Source: an uncultured Saprospiraceae bacterium (GTDB taxonomy: Bacteria > Bacteroidota > Bacteroidia > Chitinophagales > Saprospiraceae). From it: a stretch of 34,017 bases of DNA. The stretch lies in assembly GCA_937941095.1 (NCBI GenBank), contig CALDYJ010000189.1, forward strand, positions 1-34,017. The letters are read 5' to 3'. The notes under the pieces were generated by a model. It did not search any database and was not told the origin of the DNA. It saw only the letters and a list, made by a program, of their open reading frames with translations. The stretch's first letter is position 1, and every line of letters begins with the position of its first letter. Below are positions 1 through 7,550 of the stretch, piece by piece. The position numbers and the translations under genes were made by a program.

Positions 1-163
1 AATCATTGCACTAACAGCCTCTATTCTTTCTGCAATGAATTCCAAACTCTTCGAAATAGGCATGAATTGCTATGTAGGCAAGCCATTTAAACCCGAAGAA
101 TTGTTCAATGCAATGCTCTATTGTATTGAAAATCCAGGCAAAAAAAGAGCATTAACGCAATAA
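1..163 (+). CDS. Response regulator receiver domain, C-terminal end (partial)
   Basis: This is the 3' end of a gene that begins before the window. It reads in frame from base 2 to a TAA at 161-163, 53 residues. The peptide has the second half of a CheY-like receiver fold: IIALTAS carries the conserved Thr/Ser of beta-4, and GMNCYVGKPFKPEEL carries the conserved Lys-Pro of beta-5 that contacts the phosphoryl group. The protein ends about ten residues after the last receiver helix, so the receiver domain is C-terminal. It could be a stand-alone CheY-like regulator or the receiver tail of a hybrid histidine kinase; the rest lies outside the window. The kinase-like ATPase gene downstream on the same strand suggests a phosphorelay locus. 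Confidence is high for the domain and low for the overall protein. Confidence 0.8.
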   Translation, partial: IIALTASILSAMNSKLFEIGMNCYVGKPFKPEELFNAMLYCIENPGKKRALTQ

Positions 164-238
164 TGTAATATATTATTCGTCATATACTTGACAATTCAGG
201 ATAATGTGTTTAACTTAAAGTATAATCAAAGAATATCA

Positions 239-261
239 TTTGGTATAATTGTTGTACCAAA
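239..261. repeat. Imperfect palindrome / small hairpin upstream of the orphan ATPase gene
   Basis: TTTGGTA (239-245) and TACCAAA (255-261) are exact reverse complements separated by 9 bases. The element sits in the 225-bp gap between the receiver gene and the ATPase-domain gene. It could be an operator half-site pair or a weak hairpin. There is no T-run after it, so it is not a convincing terminator. The rest of the gap (164-388) is AT-rich and I recognise nothing else in it. Confidence 0.3.
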
Positions 262-388
262 CCTAGTTCTTCCCACATAATAACATATCCTGATCATTTT
301 GATCAATCATTTTTCTTTCGAGCATACACATTCGAGCAAACAAGTAGCCTTACTAATAAGGCATATTTTCTTAATTAAAACTTGTTTA

Positions 389-1063
389 ATGGGTAAAACA
401 TTAGGGCAGAATCAATTTGAGTATAATTCTTTATTAAAGAATTTCAAGCAAATCAAGTCACATAAAATTTTCCAAGCACGCCGTGATAGCGATGACAGCG
501 AGAATACCATCATGAATAGATTGATGAATTTGACTTTAAAAGAATCTGGTTTACAAGCAGAATCTATTTCCAAAGGTGAAGTAAATACCAAAAAAATCAT
601 CGATGAAATCATCTTTGAGCTTAGCCAAACTAAAAACATCGGAATTAAAAATTTCCATGTTTTCAATCTCCCTAGCATTAAAGGGGACACTAAACAAATG
701 AAACATCTATTCAAGCAACTAATATTAAATGCTGTTTTATATAGAAGTTCTTTGGTTCCCGAAATAATAATCTCTTCTGAAGAAGTAAATGGAAATTTGG
801 TTTTTAGTATTCAGGATAATGGTATTGGAATTGACAAAATATACCTTCAGGATATTTTCAAACCTTTCAATAGAGGGGTTATCAAAAATGAATGTCAAGG
901 AGTAGGCCTTGGCTTAGCTATTAGTAAACAAATTGCTAATTTTCATAACGGTGAAATATGGGGACAATCTCTAGGTAGAGGTTATGGAAGCACTTTTTAT
1001 TTAAGTTTACCTCTTCTTAATAAATCGACCTTAGCATTTAAGTATGCTACAGCCATGACCTAG
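389..1063 (+). CDS. Orphan histidine kinase-like ATPase domain protein (no phosphoacceptor domain)
   Basis: The frame is open from a TTG at 299, but the first ATG is at 389, giving 224 residues; I prefer the ATG. Numbering from the TTG, the C-terminal half is a HATPase_c domain: N box LILNAVLYRS (Asn144), G1 box DNGIGI (173-178), F box around IFKPF (186-190), G2 box GVGLGLAISKQI (201-212), and a closing IWGQS...GSTFYLSLP as in phytochrome-type kinases. Just before it, IMNRLMNLTL and LPSIKGDTKQM match the stretch that normally follows the H-box helix. The H-box helix itself (pattern SHDLREPL or similar) is absent. The protein could bind ATP but has no histidine to phosphorylate within the chain, so it may be a remnant, act on a partner, or be an ATP-binding regulator. 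It lies 225 bp after a receiver-domain gene on the same strand. Confidence 0.75.
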   Translation: MGKTLGQNQFEYNSLLKNFKQIKSHKIFQARRDSDDSENTIMNRLMNLTLKESGLQAESISKGEVNTKKIIDEIIFELSQTKNIGIKNFHVFNLPSIKGDTKQMKHLFKQLILNAVLYRSSLVPEIIISSEEVNGNLVFSIQDNGIGIDKIYLQDIFKPFNRGVIKNECQGVGLGLAISKQIANFHNGEIWGQSLGRGYGSTFYLSLPLLNKSTLAFKYATAMT

Positions 1064-1981
1064 CTAAATATACTTTTGCCAAGGTTTGAATTTAGCCTTC
1101 AAAACTTTATGATGTTCTTTCTGCTTAAAGGACTTTCTAAAAAATATAATACCAAAATAATAAAGGTCTATTGATTGCGTAACCGCATCGTAGGCCTTTA
1201 TTTCTTCCCAAGCTTTTTTCATACCTGTCGACCAGTAGATATCATCGAACAATAAAATACTGTTTTCATTTGTATATGGTAAAATGGCTTCAAAATATTC
1301 AATACTTGCTTTATATTGATGATTGCCATCTATGTAAGCGAAATCAATGGAATTCAAATCTTTTAATACTAGAGGTAAGTGATCATCAAATTTTCCAATT
1401 TTTAGTATGATGTTTTTTTGGGATTGACTTTTAAAGTTTTGATCAGCAATTTGTGCAATGCTTTTACTTCCTTCAATGCTTGTGATTTTTCCTTTTAAAT
1501 AAGCATTAGCGATGTATAAAGTGGAAATACCTAAAGAGGTACCTAATTCTATGCTGTTTTCTGGTTTGATCTTTTTGATAAGCTTAAATAAAACCTCACA
1601 TTGATATTTTGGTGAAACAGCAGAATTAGCAATTTTAGAAATTACTCTCGTCGAACCTTGATTAGCAAAGCTGCTACCTGCTCCATAATCTTCAACCTGT
1701 ATTTGACTATTATTTTCAGATAATTCCTTTCTTAAATGCTCGATGTTTTCAAAAGCATAGTATTGATTATCATCCTCTAAAATAGATTCTATTAAATCAA
1801 AAATATAAGGAGAATGGATCCGATAATAAGTCTTTGCCGAAGAATAAAAACTAAGTAAGTCTTTCGATTTTGTTAATAAGTTCAAATCTATTAATTGTAC
1901 TGTAAAGTTATCATTCTTAACTAATATTGTTTTCCTTAACGTATATTTGTGATCACTCCTGTACCAATTAAGAATATACAT
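1064..1981 (-). CDS. Class I SAM-dependent methyltransferase (O-methyltransferase-like)
   Basis: A 305-residue frame. It belongs to a Bacteroidota methyltransferase family recognisable by RIHSPYIFDLIESIL (54-68), followed by the SAM-binding glycine motif IELGTSLGISTLYIANA (144-160), the acidic end of beta-2 (Glu170), DFAYIDGNHQY (213-223), and LLFDDIYWSTGMKKAW (243-258). The arrangement resembles catechol-type O-methyltransferases, with the DGNH and FDD acidic residues near the active site. The substrate is unknown. The start is uncertain. The ATG at 1981 puts 55 residues before HSP, more than I expect for the family, and covers the promoter-like box of the divergent gene at 2006. An in-frame TTG at 1885 would leave 23 residues before HSP and look more typical. 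The gene ends 1 base after the convergent ATPase-domain gene, with no terminator hairpin between them. Confidence 0.82.
   Translation of the reverse strand: MYILNWYRSDHKYTLRKTILVKNDNFTVQLIDLNLLTKSKDLLSFYSSAKTYYRIHSPYIFDLIESILEDDNQYYAFENIEHLRKELSENNSQIQVEDYGAGSSFANQGSTRVISKIANSAVSPKYQCEVLFKLIKKIKPENSIELGTSLGISTLYIANAYLKGKITSIEGSKSIAQIADQNFKSQSQKNIILKIGKFDDHLPLVLKDLNSIDFAYIDGNHQYKASIEYFEAILPYTNENSILLFDDIYWSTGMKKAWEEIKAYDAVTQSIDLYYFGIIFFRKSFKQKEHHKVLKAKFKPWQKYI
1942..1949 (+). promoter_or_regulatory. Bacteroidota -7 box for the outer-membrane-like gene at 2006
   Basis: TATATTTG matches the Bacteroidota -7 consensus TAnnTTTG exactly. It would place transcription start near 1956 and give a leader of about 50 bases before the ATG at 2006. 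I see no well-spaced -33 TTG. The box lies inside the long version of the divergent methyltransferase frame, which favours a shorter methyltransferase. Confidence 0.45.
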
Positions 1982-2005
1982 TTAATTGTTTTCGTTCTCC
2001 ATTAT

Positions 2006-2608
2006 ATGAATAAAATACTGTCAATTTTATTAATTACAAGTTTCGCTTCTTCCTTTTTAAGTGCGCAATCCTATGACTTCGCAGGTGGATTAAGATTAGG
2101 GACTGGAATTGGATTTACATTCAAATACCAACCTATTAAAAAGATGACATTAGAAGCAATTATGTCAGCCCCTTTAAAAGAAGAAGAAGTAAGGTTTTCA
2201 CTTTTGGCCGCCAGGCATAATCATTTGATAACGAGAGGATTCAATTTTTACTTAGGCGGAGGAGTAATGAAAGGCTTTAACACTCAGGAAGAACCAGATT
2301 ACGATGATCCTTTTGCTGTTTTGGCCATCATGGGTGCAGAGTTTAATATTTCTAGGTTGAATATCTCTTATGATGTCATTCCTTCCTATAATGTCGTAGG
2401 TGGAAAAAAAGACTTTGAAATTCAAACGGGGGTATCCATCAGATACGTCTTTGATAAAAAGAAGCTGCTTGAAGACAGAGAGAAAAACAAAGCTAAAAGG
2501 AAGAAAAGCCGTGAAAAGAACAAAAAGAAACGCGAAAGGGCTAAACAAAAAAGAAAAAAAGCCAAAAAGGGTGAAAGCGACAAAAAATGGTGGCAATTAT
2601 CTCCATAA
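2006..2608 (+). CDS. Small outer-membrane-like protein with a lysine/arginine-rich C-terminal tail
   Basis: The ATG at 2006 gives 200 residues and starts a clean signal peptide (MNKILSILLITSFASSFLSA, with cleavage after SAQ likely). The frame is open further upstream to 1949, but that would spoil the signal peptide. Residues about 22-149 alternate hydrophobic and polar positions with many Gly and aromatic residues (for example GGLRLGTGIGFTFKYQP and FEIQTGVSIRYVF), as in small eight-stranded outer-membrane barrels. From Asp150 to the end, about half of the 51 residues are Lys or Arg, interspersed with Glu, and the chain ends KWWQLSP. The mature protein would be an outer-membrane barrel with a highly basic helical extension. 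Its function is unknown; binding to LPS, acidic polysaccharide or nucleic acid is only a guess. Confidence 0.72.
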   Translation: MNKILSILLITSFASSFLSAQSYDFAGGLRLGTGIGFTFKYQPIKKMTLEAIMSAPLKEEEVRFSLLAARHNHLITRGFNFYLGGGVMKGFNTQEEPDYDDPFAVLAIMGAEFNISRLNISYDVIPSYNVVGGKKDFEIQTGVSIRYVFDKKKLLEDREKNKAKRKKSREKNKKKRERAKQKRKKAKKGESDKKWWQLSP

Positions 2609-2677
2609 TAGTAGTATTTTGAGGGGTATTGGCTTAATTTATGTATTAAATTTTAAAATAATCTTTTCTATAAAATC

Positions 2678-5506
2678 ATGCACATGCCTAAATATTTACT
2701 ATTCTTTTTTTCATTCGTTTTACTCCAAAGTGTAAACGCTCAAATTCAATTCGAAGAAAAAAATGACCTAATCGATTTTAATGAAACCTTTAGTGGTGCT
2801 CCTATGGCTATCCAAGACATTAATGGAGATCGTTTCGATGATATTTTAGTTCTAGATGGTACAAAAGACGTGTCAGTCTATTTTCAAAATCCAGGTCAAA
2901 AATTCACAAAAGTTGATTATGGAACTTTAAGTGGATTTGCTTGGGGAATGACGGCTGGTGATTTAAATAATGATGGCTGGTCAGATGTTTTTGCTGGAGG
3001 CGCTTATGACGACATTAAAGTTTCTATGTTGATCGATGATCAAGGTTCTATGATGAATAGCATCCTCGATGGACCTAGTATCTTCGTTCAGGCAGTGTCT
3101 TATGCTGACATCAATAATGATGGGTTTTTAGATGCTTATGCTTGTCATGATGATGGACCGAGTAGCATTTATATAAACGATGGAACTGGAACTTTGAGTT
3201 TTGATACGGATGTATTTGATACCAGTAAATTTGGTTCAACTGAAACCAACGCTGGTAACTACGGTTGTGTTTGGTCAGATATAGATGGAGACAATGATTT
3301 AGATCTTTATGTGGCAAAATGTAGGCAAGGGGTAAACCAACCTATGGACCCGAGAAGAATTAACCAACTTTGGTTAAACGACGGAAACAATAATTATTCG
3401 GAACATGCGGATTCTTTTGGCTTAGCGATCGGCTGGCAATCGTGGACAGCAGAATTTCAAGACATTGATAACGATGGAGATTTTGATGCTTTTATAACCA
3501 ACCACGATCATGAAAGCCAATTATTAGAAAATGTAAACAATACATTTGTTGACATCACTGCTAACAGTGGTATCATTGTGAATGGTCTTCCTATACAAGG
3601 TGTAATGAAAGATTTTGATAATGATGGCTTCGTAGACATTTTTGTCACAGGTGCCGATGGTCAAATGTTCTTGAATAATGGAGATAAAACATTCACAGAA
3701 ATAAGTCCATTGGAAAGGGTAAATTCTTTTGCAATTGGAGATTTGAATTCAGATGGCTTCTTAGATATTTTCGCTGGATACGGTTCAGGTTTTAATAATC
3801 CAGGAGCAGGTGCAGACATCATCCATATGAATCAAGGAAATGATAATAATTATTTGAGTGTTGCATTACAAGGGGTGGTGTCTAACAGAGATGCCATTGG
3901 TGCAAAACTGACACTTCATGGACCATGGGGTATTCAAGTTAGAGAAGTCAGAGCTGGCGAGAGCTATGGCATTACACATTCAGCGCATCAAAATTTTGGT
4001 TTAGGTACAAATACAAATATTGATTCCTTAGTCATCAATTGGCCTTCAGGAATTAGAGAAGTATATCAAGACATTGAAATCAATCAGTCAATAGGAATAA
4101 TCGAAGGTTTGTGCATCACACCTACTTCTGCAGTAATTGCAGATGGGCCCTTGATTTTTTGTGAAGGCGAAGATGTAACCTTAACTGCGGCATCAGGATA
4201 TACTTACTTATGGAGTACAGGAGAAACAAGCCAGTCCATAACTGTTGCAACGGATGGAGTTTATTTGGTAACGGTATACGATGGAAGTGATTGCTTCGCT
4301 TCTTCAGCACCTTTTATTGTTGAAGTAGATCCTGAAGAAAGTTTTTCAATCTCTACAGATTTTGAGATTCCATTTTGTGAAGGTGAAGAAATAGTTATTG
4401 ATGCCGATTTCAATGGAGTAGTAAATTGGAGTAACGGTCTGCTAGGAACTTCCATTACCGTAAATGCAGCTGGCACTTATTCTGCTACTGCCACTGGTGT
4501 TTGCGAAACCATTGAATCAAATGTAATTGAAGTGACTACACTAGATAGTCCGGATATACCTACAGTGGCTGACGTCACTATAGATTTAAATACTTCTACT
4601 GAATTGATGGCAAGTGGAACAGATCCTCGATGGTACGATGAAGAATTTGGAGGAGAACCCATCGCAACAGGTAATAATTTTACCACACCTCTTTTAAATG
4701 TAAACACCACCTATTACGTGGAAGATTATAATGAATATGTAAAACCTCCAGTTTCTGTCGGAGAGCCAATGCATACTGGAACTAATGATTACAACGGTGA
4801 TAACTTTAATGCTTTCACACTTTTTACAGTGTTTGATAAATCTACTTTGGAAACTATTGATGTTGAAACAGATTTTGCCGGCATTAGAAAAATTATTTTA
4901 ATGGATGCGGATTTTACAGTGCTAAATGAATTGTCTGTTGATTTAATGCCTGGTTTGAGTACGATTGAGTTAAATTGGGAACTTGATCCAAACATAGGCT
5001 CTTACCAGCTTGGAACAGAAGATGTAACCAATCAAGCAACTTTCGGTATTAATTCCCCTAGATTGAAAAGAACTTCTACAGATTTTGAAGGACAAGTGAA
5101 TTTTCCATATGTGATAGATAACATCATTAGCATCGATAACACTACTTTTGGAGATGCATTTTACTACTATTTTTATAATTGGAAAATTGGTGGTTTATCA
5201 GATGTTTGTGTTTCAGATAGAACTCCTGTTACAGTCACAGTTTCAACTTCTTCAAACTTAAACATCGACGAAGTTGACTTCCTTAAAATATATCCTAATC
5301 CTAGTTCGGATTTTGTAACTATTGAAATTAAAGAGAATAGACAATTTGATTTAATCCTTAAGTCTTTAGATGGTAAAGTGATTTATAATTTCAATGCAGT
5401 TAAGGAAAACTATCAATTAGATATGAACGCCTTGAGTAATGGAATGTATTTATTAGAGCTTCGAGGAGATGAAGATGTAATCATCGCAAGAATCGTTAAG
5501 CAATAA
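2678..5506 (+). CDS. Secreted VCBS/FG-GAP repeat protein with ASPIC/UnbV and T9SS sorting domains
   Basis: 942 residues. A signal peptide ends at VNAQ (about residue 22). Seven or more FG-GAP/VCBS blades follow, each with a calcium-binding Asp loop (DINGDRFDD, DLNNDGWSD, DINNDGFLD, DIDGDNDLD, DIDNDGDFD, DFDNDGFVD, DLNSDGFLD), predicting an integrin-like beta-propeller. An ASPIC/UnbV domain comes next (AIGAKLTLHG ... VREVRAGESYG ... LGLGTN-like ... LVINWPSGI). After it come two Ig-like modules each starting FCEGE, a third Ig-like segment with RWYDEEFGGEPIATG, a beta-rich domain of unknown type, and a C-terminal T9SS type A domain beginning around FLKIYPNPSSDFVTIEI and ending VIIARIVKQ. It should be exported by T9SS and anchored on or released from the surface, likely as an adhesin or glycan-binding protein. 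ATG 2678 is used; ATG 2684 is equally possible. It is followed by a strong terminator. Confidence 0.9.
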   Translation: MHMPKYLLFFFSFVLLQSVNAQIQFEEKNDLIDFNETFSGAPMAIQDINGDRFDDILVLDGTKDVSVYFQNPGQKFTKVDYGTLSGFAWGMTAGDLNNDGWSDVFAGGAYDDIKVSMLIDDQGSMMNSILDGPSIFVQAVSYADINNDGFLDAYACHDDGPSSIYINDGTGTLSFDTDVFDTSKFGSTETNAGNYGCVWSDIDGDNDLDLYVAKCRQGVNQPMDPRRINQLWLNDGNNNYSEHADSFGLAIGWQSWTAEFQDIDNDGDFDAFITNHDHESQLLENVNNTFVDITANSGIIVNGLPIQGVMKDFDNDGFVDIFVTGADGQMFLNNGDKTFTEISPLERVNSFAIGDLNSDGFLDIFAGYGSGFNNPGAGADIIHMNQGNDNNYLSVALQGVVSNRDAIGAKLTLHGPWGIQVREVRAGESYGITHSAHQNFGLGTNTNIDSLVINWPSGIREVYQDIEINQSIGIIEGLCITPTSAVIADGPLIFCEGEDVTLTAASGYTYLWSTGETSQSITVATDGVYLVTVYDGSDCFASSAPFIVEVDPEESFSISTDFEIPFCEGEEIVIDADFNGVVNWSNGLLGTSITVNAAGTYSATATGVCETIESNVIEVTTLDSPDIPTVADVTIDLNTSTELMASGTDPRWYDEEFGGEPIATGNNFTTPLLNVNTTYYVEDYNEYVKPPVSVGEPMHTGTNDYNGDNFNAFTLFTVFDKSTLETIDVETDFAGIRKIILMDADFTVLNELSVDLMPGLSTIELNWELDPNIGSYQLGTEDVTNQATFGINSPRLKRTSTDFEGQVNFPYVIDNIISIDNTTFGDAFYYYFYNWKIGGLSDVCVSDRTPVTVTVSTSSNLNIDEVDFLKIYPNPSSDFVTIEIKENRQFDLILKSLDGKVIYNFNAVKENYQLDMNALSNGMYLLELRGDEDVIIARIVKQ

Positions 5507-5523
5507 ATTTTTGCTTCTAGCAT

Positions 5524-5561
5524 AAAAAAAGCTGAGTAGATTTTTCTACTCAGCTTTTTTT
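5524..5561. terminator. Bidirectional intrinsic terminator
   Basis: A 17-bp perfect inverted repeat (5524-5540 and 5545-5561) with a TTTT loop. The core is GCTGAGTAGA/TCTACTCAGC, flanked by seven A on the left and seven T on the right, so it has a U-tract in either direction. It lies between the convergent ends of the VCBS/ASPIC gene (5506) and the shikimate/proline dehydrogenase fusion (5583) and should end both transcripts. Confidence 0.92.
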
Positions 5562-5582
5562 ATGTCTAATCCTGAAATCAAA

Positions 5583-7550
5583 CTAAAATTTTGATCTTCT
5601 TTTTACTTCTTCAGCAATCAGTTTAAATTCCCTGCTCATATCACCAGTAACTGAAGAATTTTCTTGTGCCCTTCTTATTAGATAAGGAACAACGTCTTTG
5701 ACCGGCCCATAAGGCAGGTACTTAGCTACATTATAACCTGCATTTGCTAAGTTGAAAGTCAAGTTGTCACTCATGCCATACAGTTGACAGAAATTAACGT
5801 GAGGATGATCGTTTGGCATTTTTTTGTTATGGATCAATTCAGCAAATAATGCTGTACTGTTTTGGTTGTGTGAGGCCACACAACAAGCTATTTGATCAAT
5901 GTGATCAATACAAAATCTAATGGCAAGATCATAGTCTTTATCTACAGCAGCTTTGTTTTTGTGAATAGGAGAGAGGACATTCTCTTCTTCGGCACGATCT
6001 CTTTCTTTTTGCATATAGGCACCTCTGACTAACTTTGCTCCAAGTAAATAACCATGCTCATTTGCCTTCTCATAAGAAGCTTTTAAAAAAGCCAAACGAT
6101 CATGACGATATAGCTGAAAAGTATTAAAGACAACCACTCTTTTCTTATTGAACTTGGCCATCATCTCATCTGTCAAATAATCAATAGCATCTTGAATCCA
6201 AGATTCTTCTGCATCAATGAAGATGGAAGAACCTTTTTGCTCTGCAATTTCACAGATGTTGATTAACCTTCTTTTTACTTGTTCAAGTTCTTCTTTATAA
6301 GATAATGATTGAGGCTCCCTAGGATTAAAGTTCTCTAACAATTCAAACCTCGCTAAACCAGTAATCTTGGTAGATACTATGGGAACACTTTCATTAGCAG
6401 CGGCAAATTCAACAGCTTTCATGTTTTCATTCATGGTATTGTCGAAGTCTTCATTGCTTTCTTTAGCTTCTACGCCATAATCTAAGATGGATTGGGTTTT
6501 GAATTTCCATAAATGCTGTACCGTTTTTTGAACTTCATTAAAAGACGTGCCTCCTACAAATTGTTCAAAGATGCTGTTTTTAACAAAAAACTTAGCGAAA
6601 GGTAAATTGTATTTAATAGAAAAAGCTCCTAAAGGAGCAGTCATGTTTACAAACCAGGCTTTGTTCATCATACCAAATAATAGCTTAGCCTTTTTCAATT
6701 GTTTATCGCTCTTAGAAGAAAAAGCAATTTCAGTATTTGAAAAATCTATAGGTTTGTAAGTAGAATCTTTTTGATCCAAAATAGTATTGTCCATATCGTT
6801 CCAAATTTTCCATGCAGCCTCTGCTTGAAAATGTAGCATTTCGAGCCCATTCATAATAATGGCTCCTTTTTGAAGGCCTAAATCTAAAAATACAGTTTTT
6901 TCGGGATTGTAGACAAGATCAAATAATATATGTTCTTTAGTAATGTGTTCGTAAGGAAGATCAGGTTTACTTAGCTCAGGAAAAGTGCCAAGTGGGGTAG
7001 TATTAACAATAAGCTTATATTTTTGAATGCTTTCTTTGTTTAAATCAGAATAAGGGATTTGCTCACCATCTGGAGTCCGACTTACTTTCGTATAATTTAT
7101 CCCCAACTTTTTAAGGACGGCAACTACTGCATTTGAAGCACCACCAGTTCCTAGTATTAAAGCTTGCTCAATTTCTTTTGTTTGGAGATCATTAGCTTTT
7201 AATAAATTGAGCAAAGATTGTTCAAATCCAATGATGTCTGTGTTATAGCCTTTTAGTTTTCCCTTGTTGATTTTTACTGTATTGACTGCATTGACTGCAA
7301 GTGCAGATTTATCTAACTCATCTAAAAATGTTATGATGGCTTGCTTATAAGGGATGGTAACATTGAAGCCCGCTAAGGCTGGAAATCTATCTAGATTATT
7401 TTTTAATTCCTTGATGCTTTTTAATTCTATTAATTCATAAGCTAATGGCAGTTGCATTTTTTTAAACTTGTCAGTAAAGTAGTTTTTAGAAAAAGAATGC
7501 GAAAGTGAAGCTCCGATTAAGCCATATTTTACGGTTTTATTTTTAGACAT
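5583..7550 (-). CDS. Shikimate dehydrogenase-proline dehydrogenase fusion (AroE + PRODH)
   Basis: One uninterrupted frame of 655 residues from the ATG at 7550 (a GTG at 7559 would add three). Residues 1-252 are a complete AroE-type shikimate dehydrogenase: SLSHSFSK (shikimate carboxylate binding), NVTIPYK with catalytic Lys69, NAVNTV, GYNTD with catalytic Asp105, the NADP loop GTGGAS (134-139), NTTPLG (183-188), and the terminal MLHFQAEAAW with Gln242. A linker of about 15 residues (253-267) leads into a complete PRODH barrel from IDFSNTEIAF: STKITGL (Lys395), IDAEE (Asp446), YRHDRL, KLVRGAY (Arg509), ASHN (His561), YGMSD, and the C-terminal YLPYGPV...PYLIRR with Arg626/Arg627. AroE reduces 3-dehydroshikimate to shikimate (NADPH); PRODH oxidises proline to pyrroline-5-carboxylate (FAD). 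All key residues are present in both halves. An internal ATG at 6794 in the linker could give free PRODH. It is the last gene of the operon, and its ATG overlaps the stop of the DUF368 gene (ATGTCTAA), suggesting coupled translation. Confidence 0.9.
   Translation of the reverse strand: MSKNKTVKYGLIGASLSHSFSKNYFTDKFKKMQLPLAYELIELKSIKELKNNLDRFPALAGFNVTIPYKQAIITFLDELDKSALAVNAVNTVKINKGKLKGYNTDIIGFEQSLLNLLKANDLQTKEIEQALILGTGGASNAVVAVLKKLGINYTKVSRTPDGEQIPYSDLNKESIQKYKLIVNTTPLGTFPELSKPDLPYEHITKEHILFDLVYNPEKTVFLDLGLQKGAIIMNGLEMLHFQAEAAWKIWNDMDNTILDQKDSTYKPIDFSNTEIAFSSKSDKQLKKAKLLFGMMNKAWFVNMTAPLGAFSIKYNLPFAKFFVKNSIFEQFVGGTSFNEVQKTVQHLWKFKTQSILDYGVEAKESNEDFDNTMNENMKAVEFAAANESVPIVSTKITGLARFELLENFNPREPQSLSYKEELEQVKRRLINICEIAEQKGSSIFIDAEESWIQDAIDYLTDEMMAKFNKKRVVVFNTFQLYRHDRLAFLKASYEKANEHGYLLGAKLVRGAYMQKERDRAEEENVLSPIHKNKAAVDKDYDLAIRFCIDHIDQIACCVASHNQNSTALFAELIHNKKMPNDHPHVNFCQLYGMSDNLTFNLANAGYNVAKYLPYGPVKDVVPYLIRRAQENSSVTGDMSREFKLIAEEVKRRSKF

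Noticed and set aside
1..1063. A single hybrid kinase split by a frameshift
   Set aside because: The receiver domain ends with its own stop and lies before, not after, the ATPase domain, with 225 non-coding bases between. A simple frameshift would not give this order.
2252..2596. Minus-strand open frame of 114 codons opposite the basic-tail gene
   Set aside because: It is the antisense of Lys-rich codons (giving Phe/Leu-rich peptide) and has no promoter or homology pattern. The plus-strand gene with its signal peptide explains the region.
6740..6830. Assembly or sequencing error creating the AroE-PRODH fusion
   Set aside because: Both sides are in one frame with a plausible linker and no duplicated or missing residues, so I report it as a fusion. 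A base error removing a stop cannot be excluded from sequence alone, so the check is listed in the finding.
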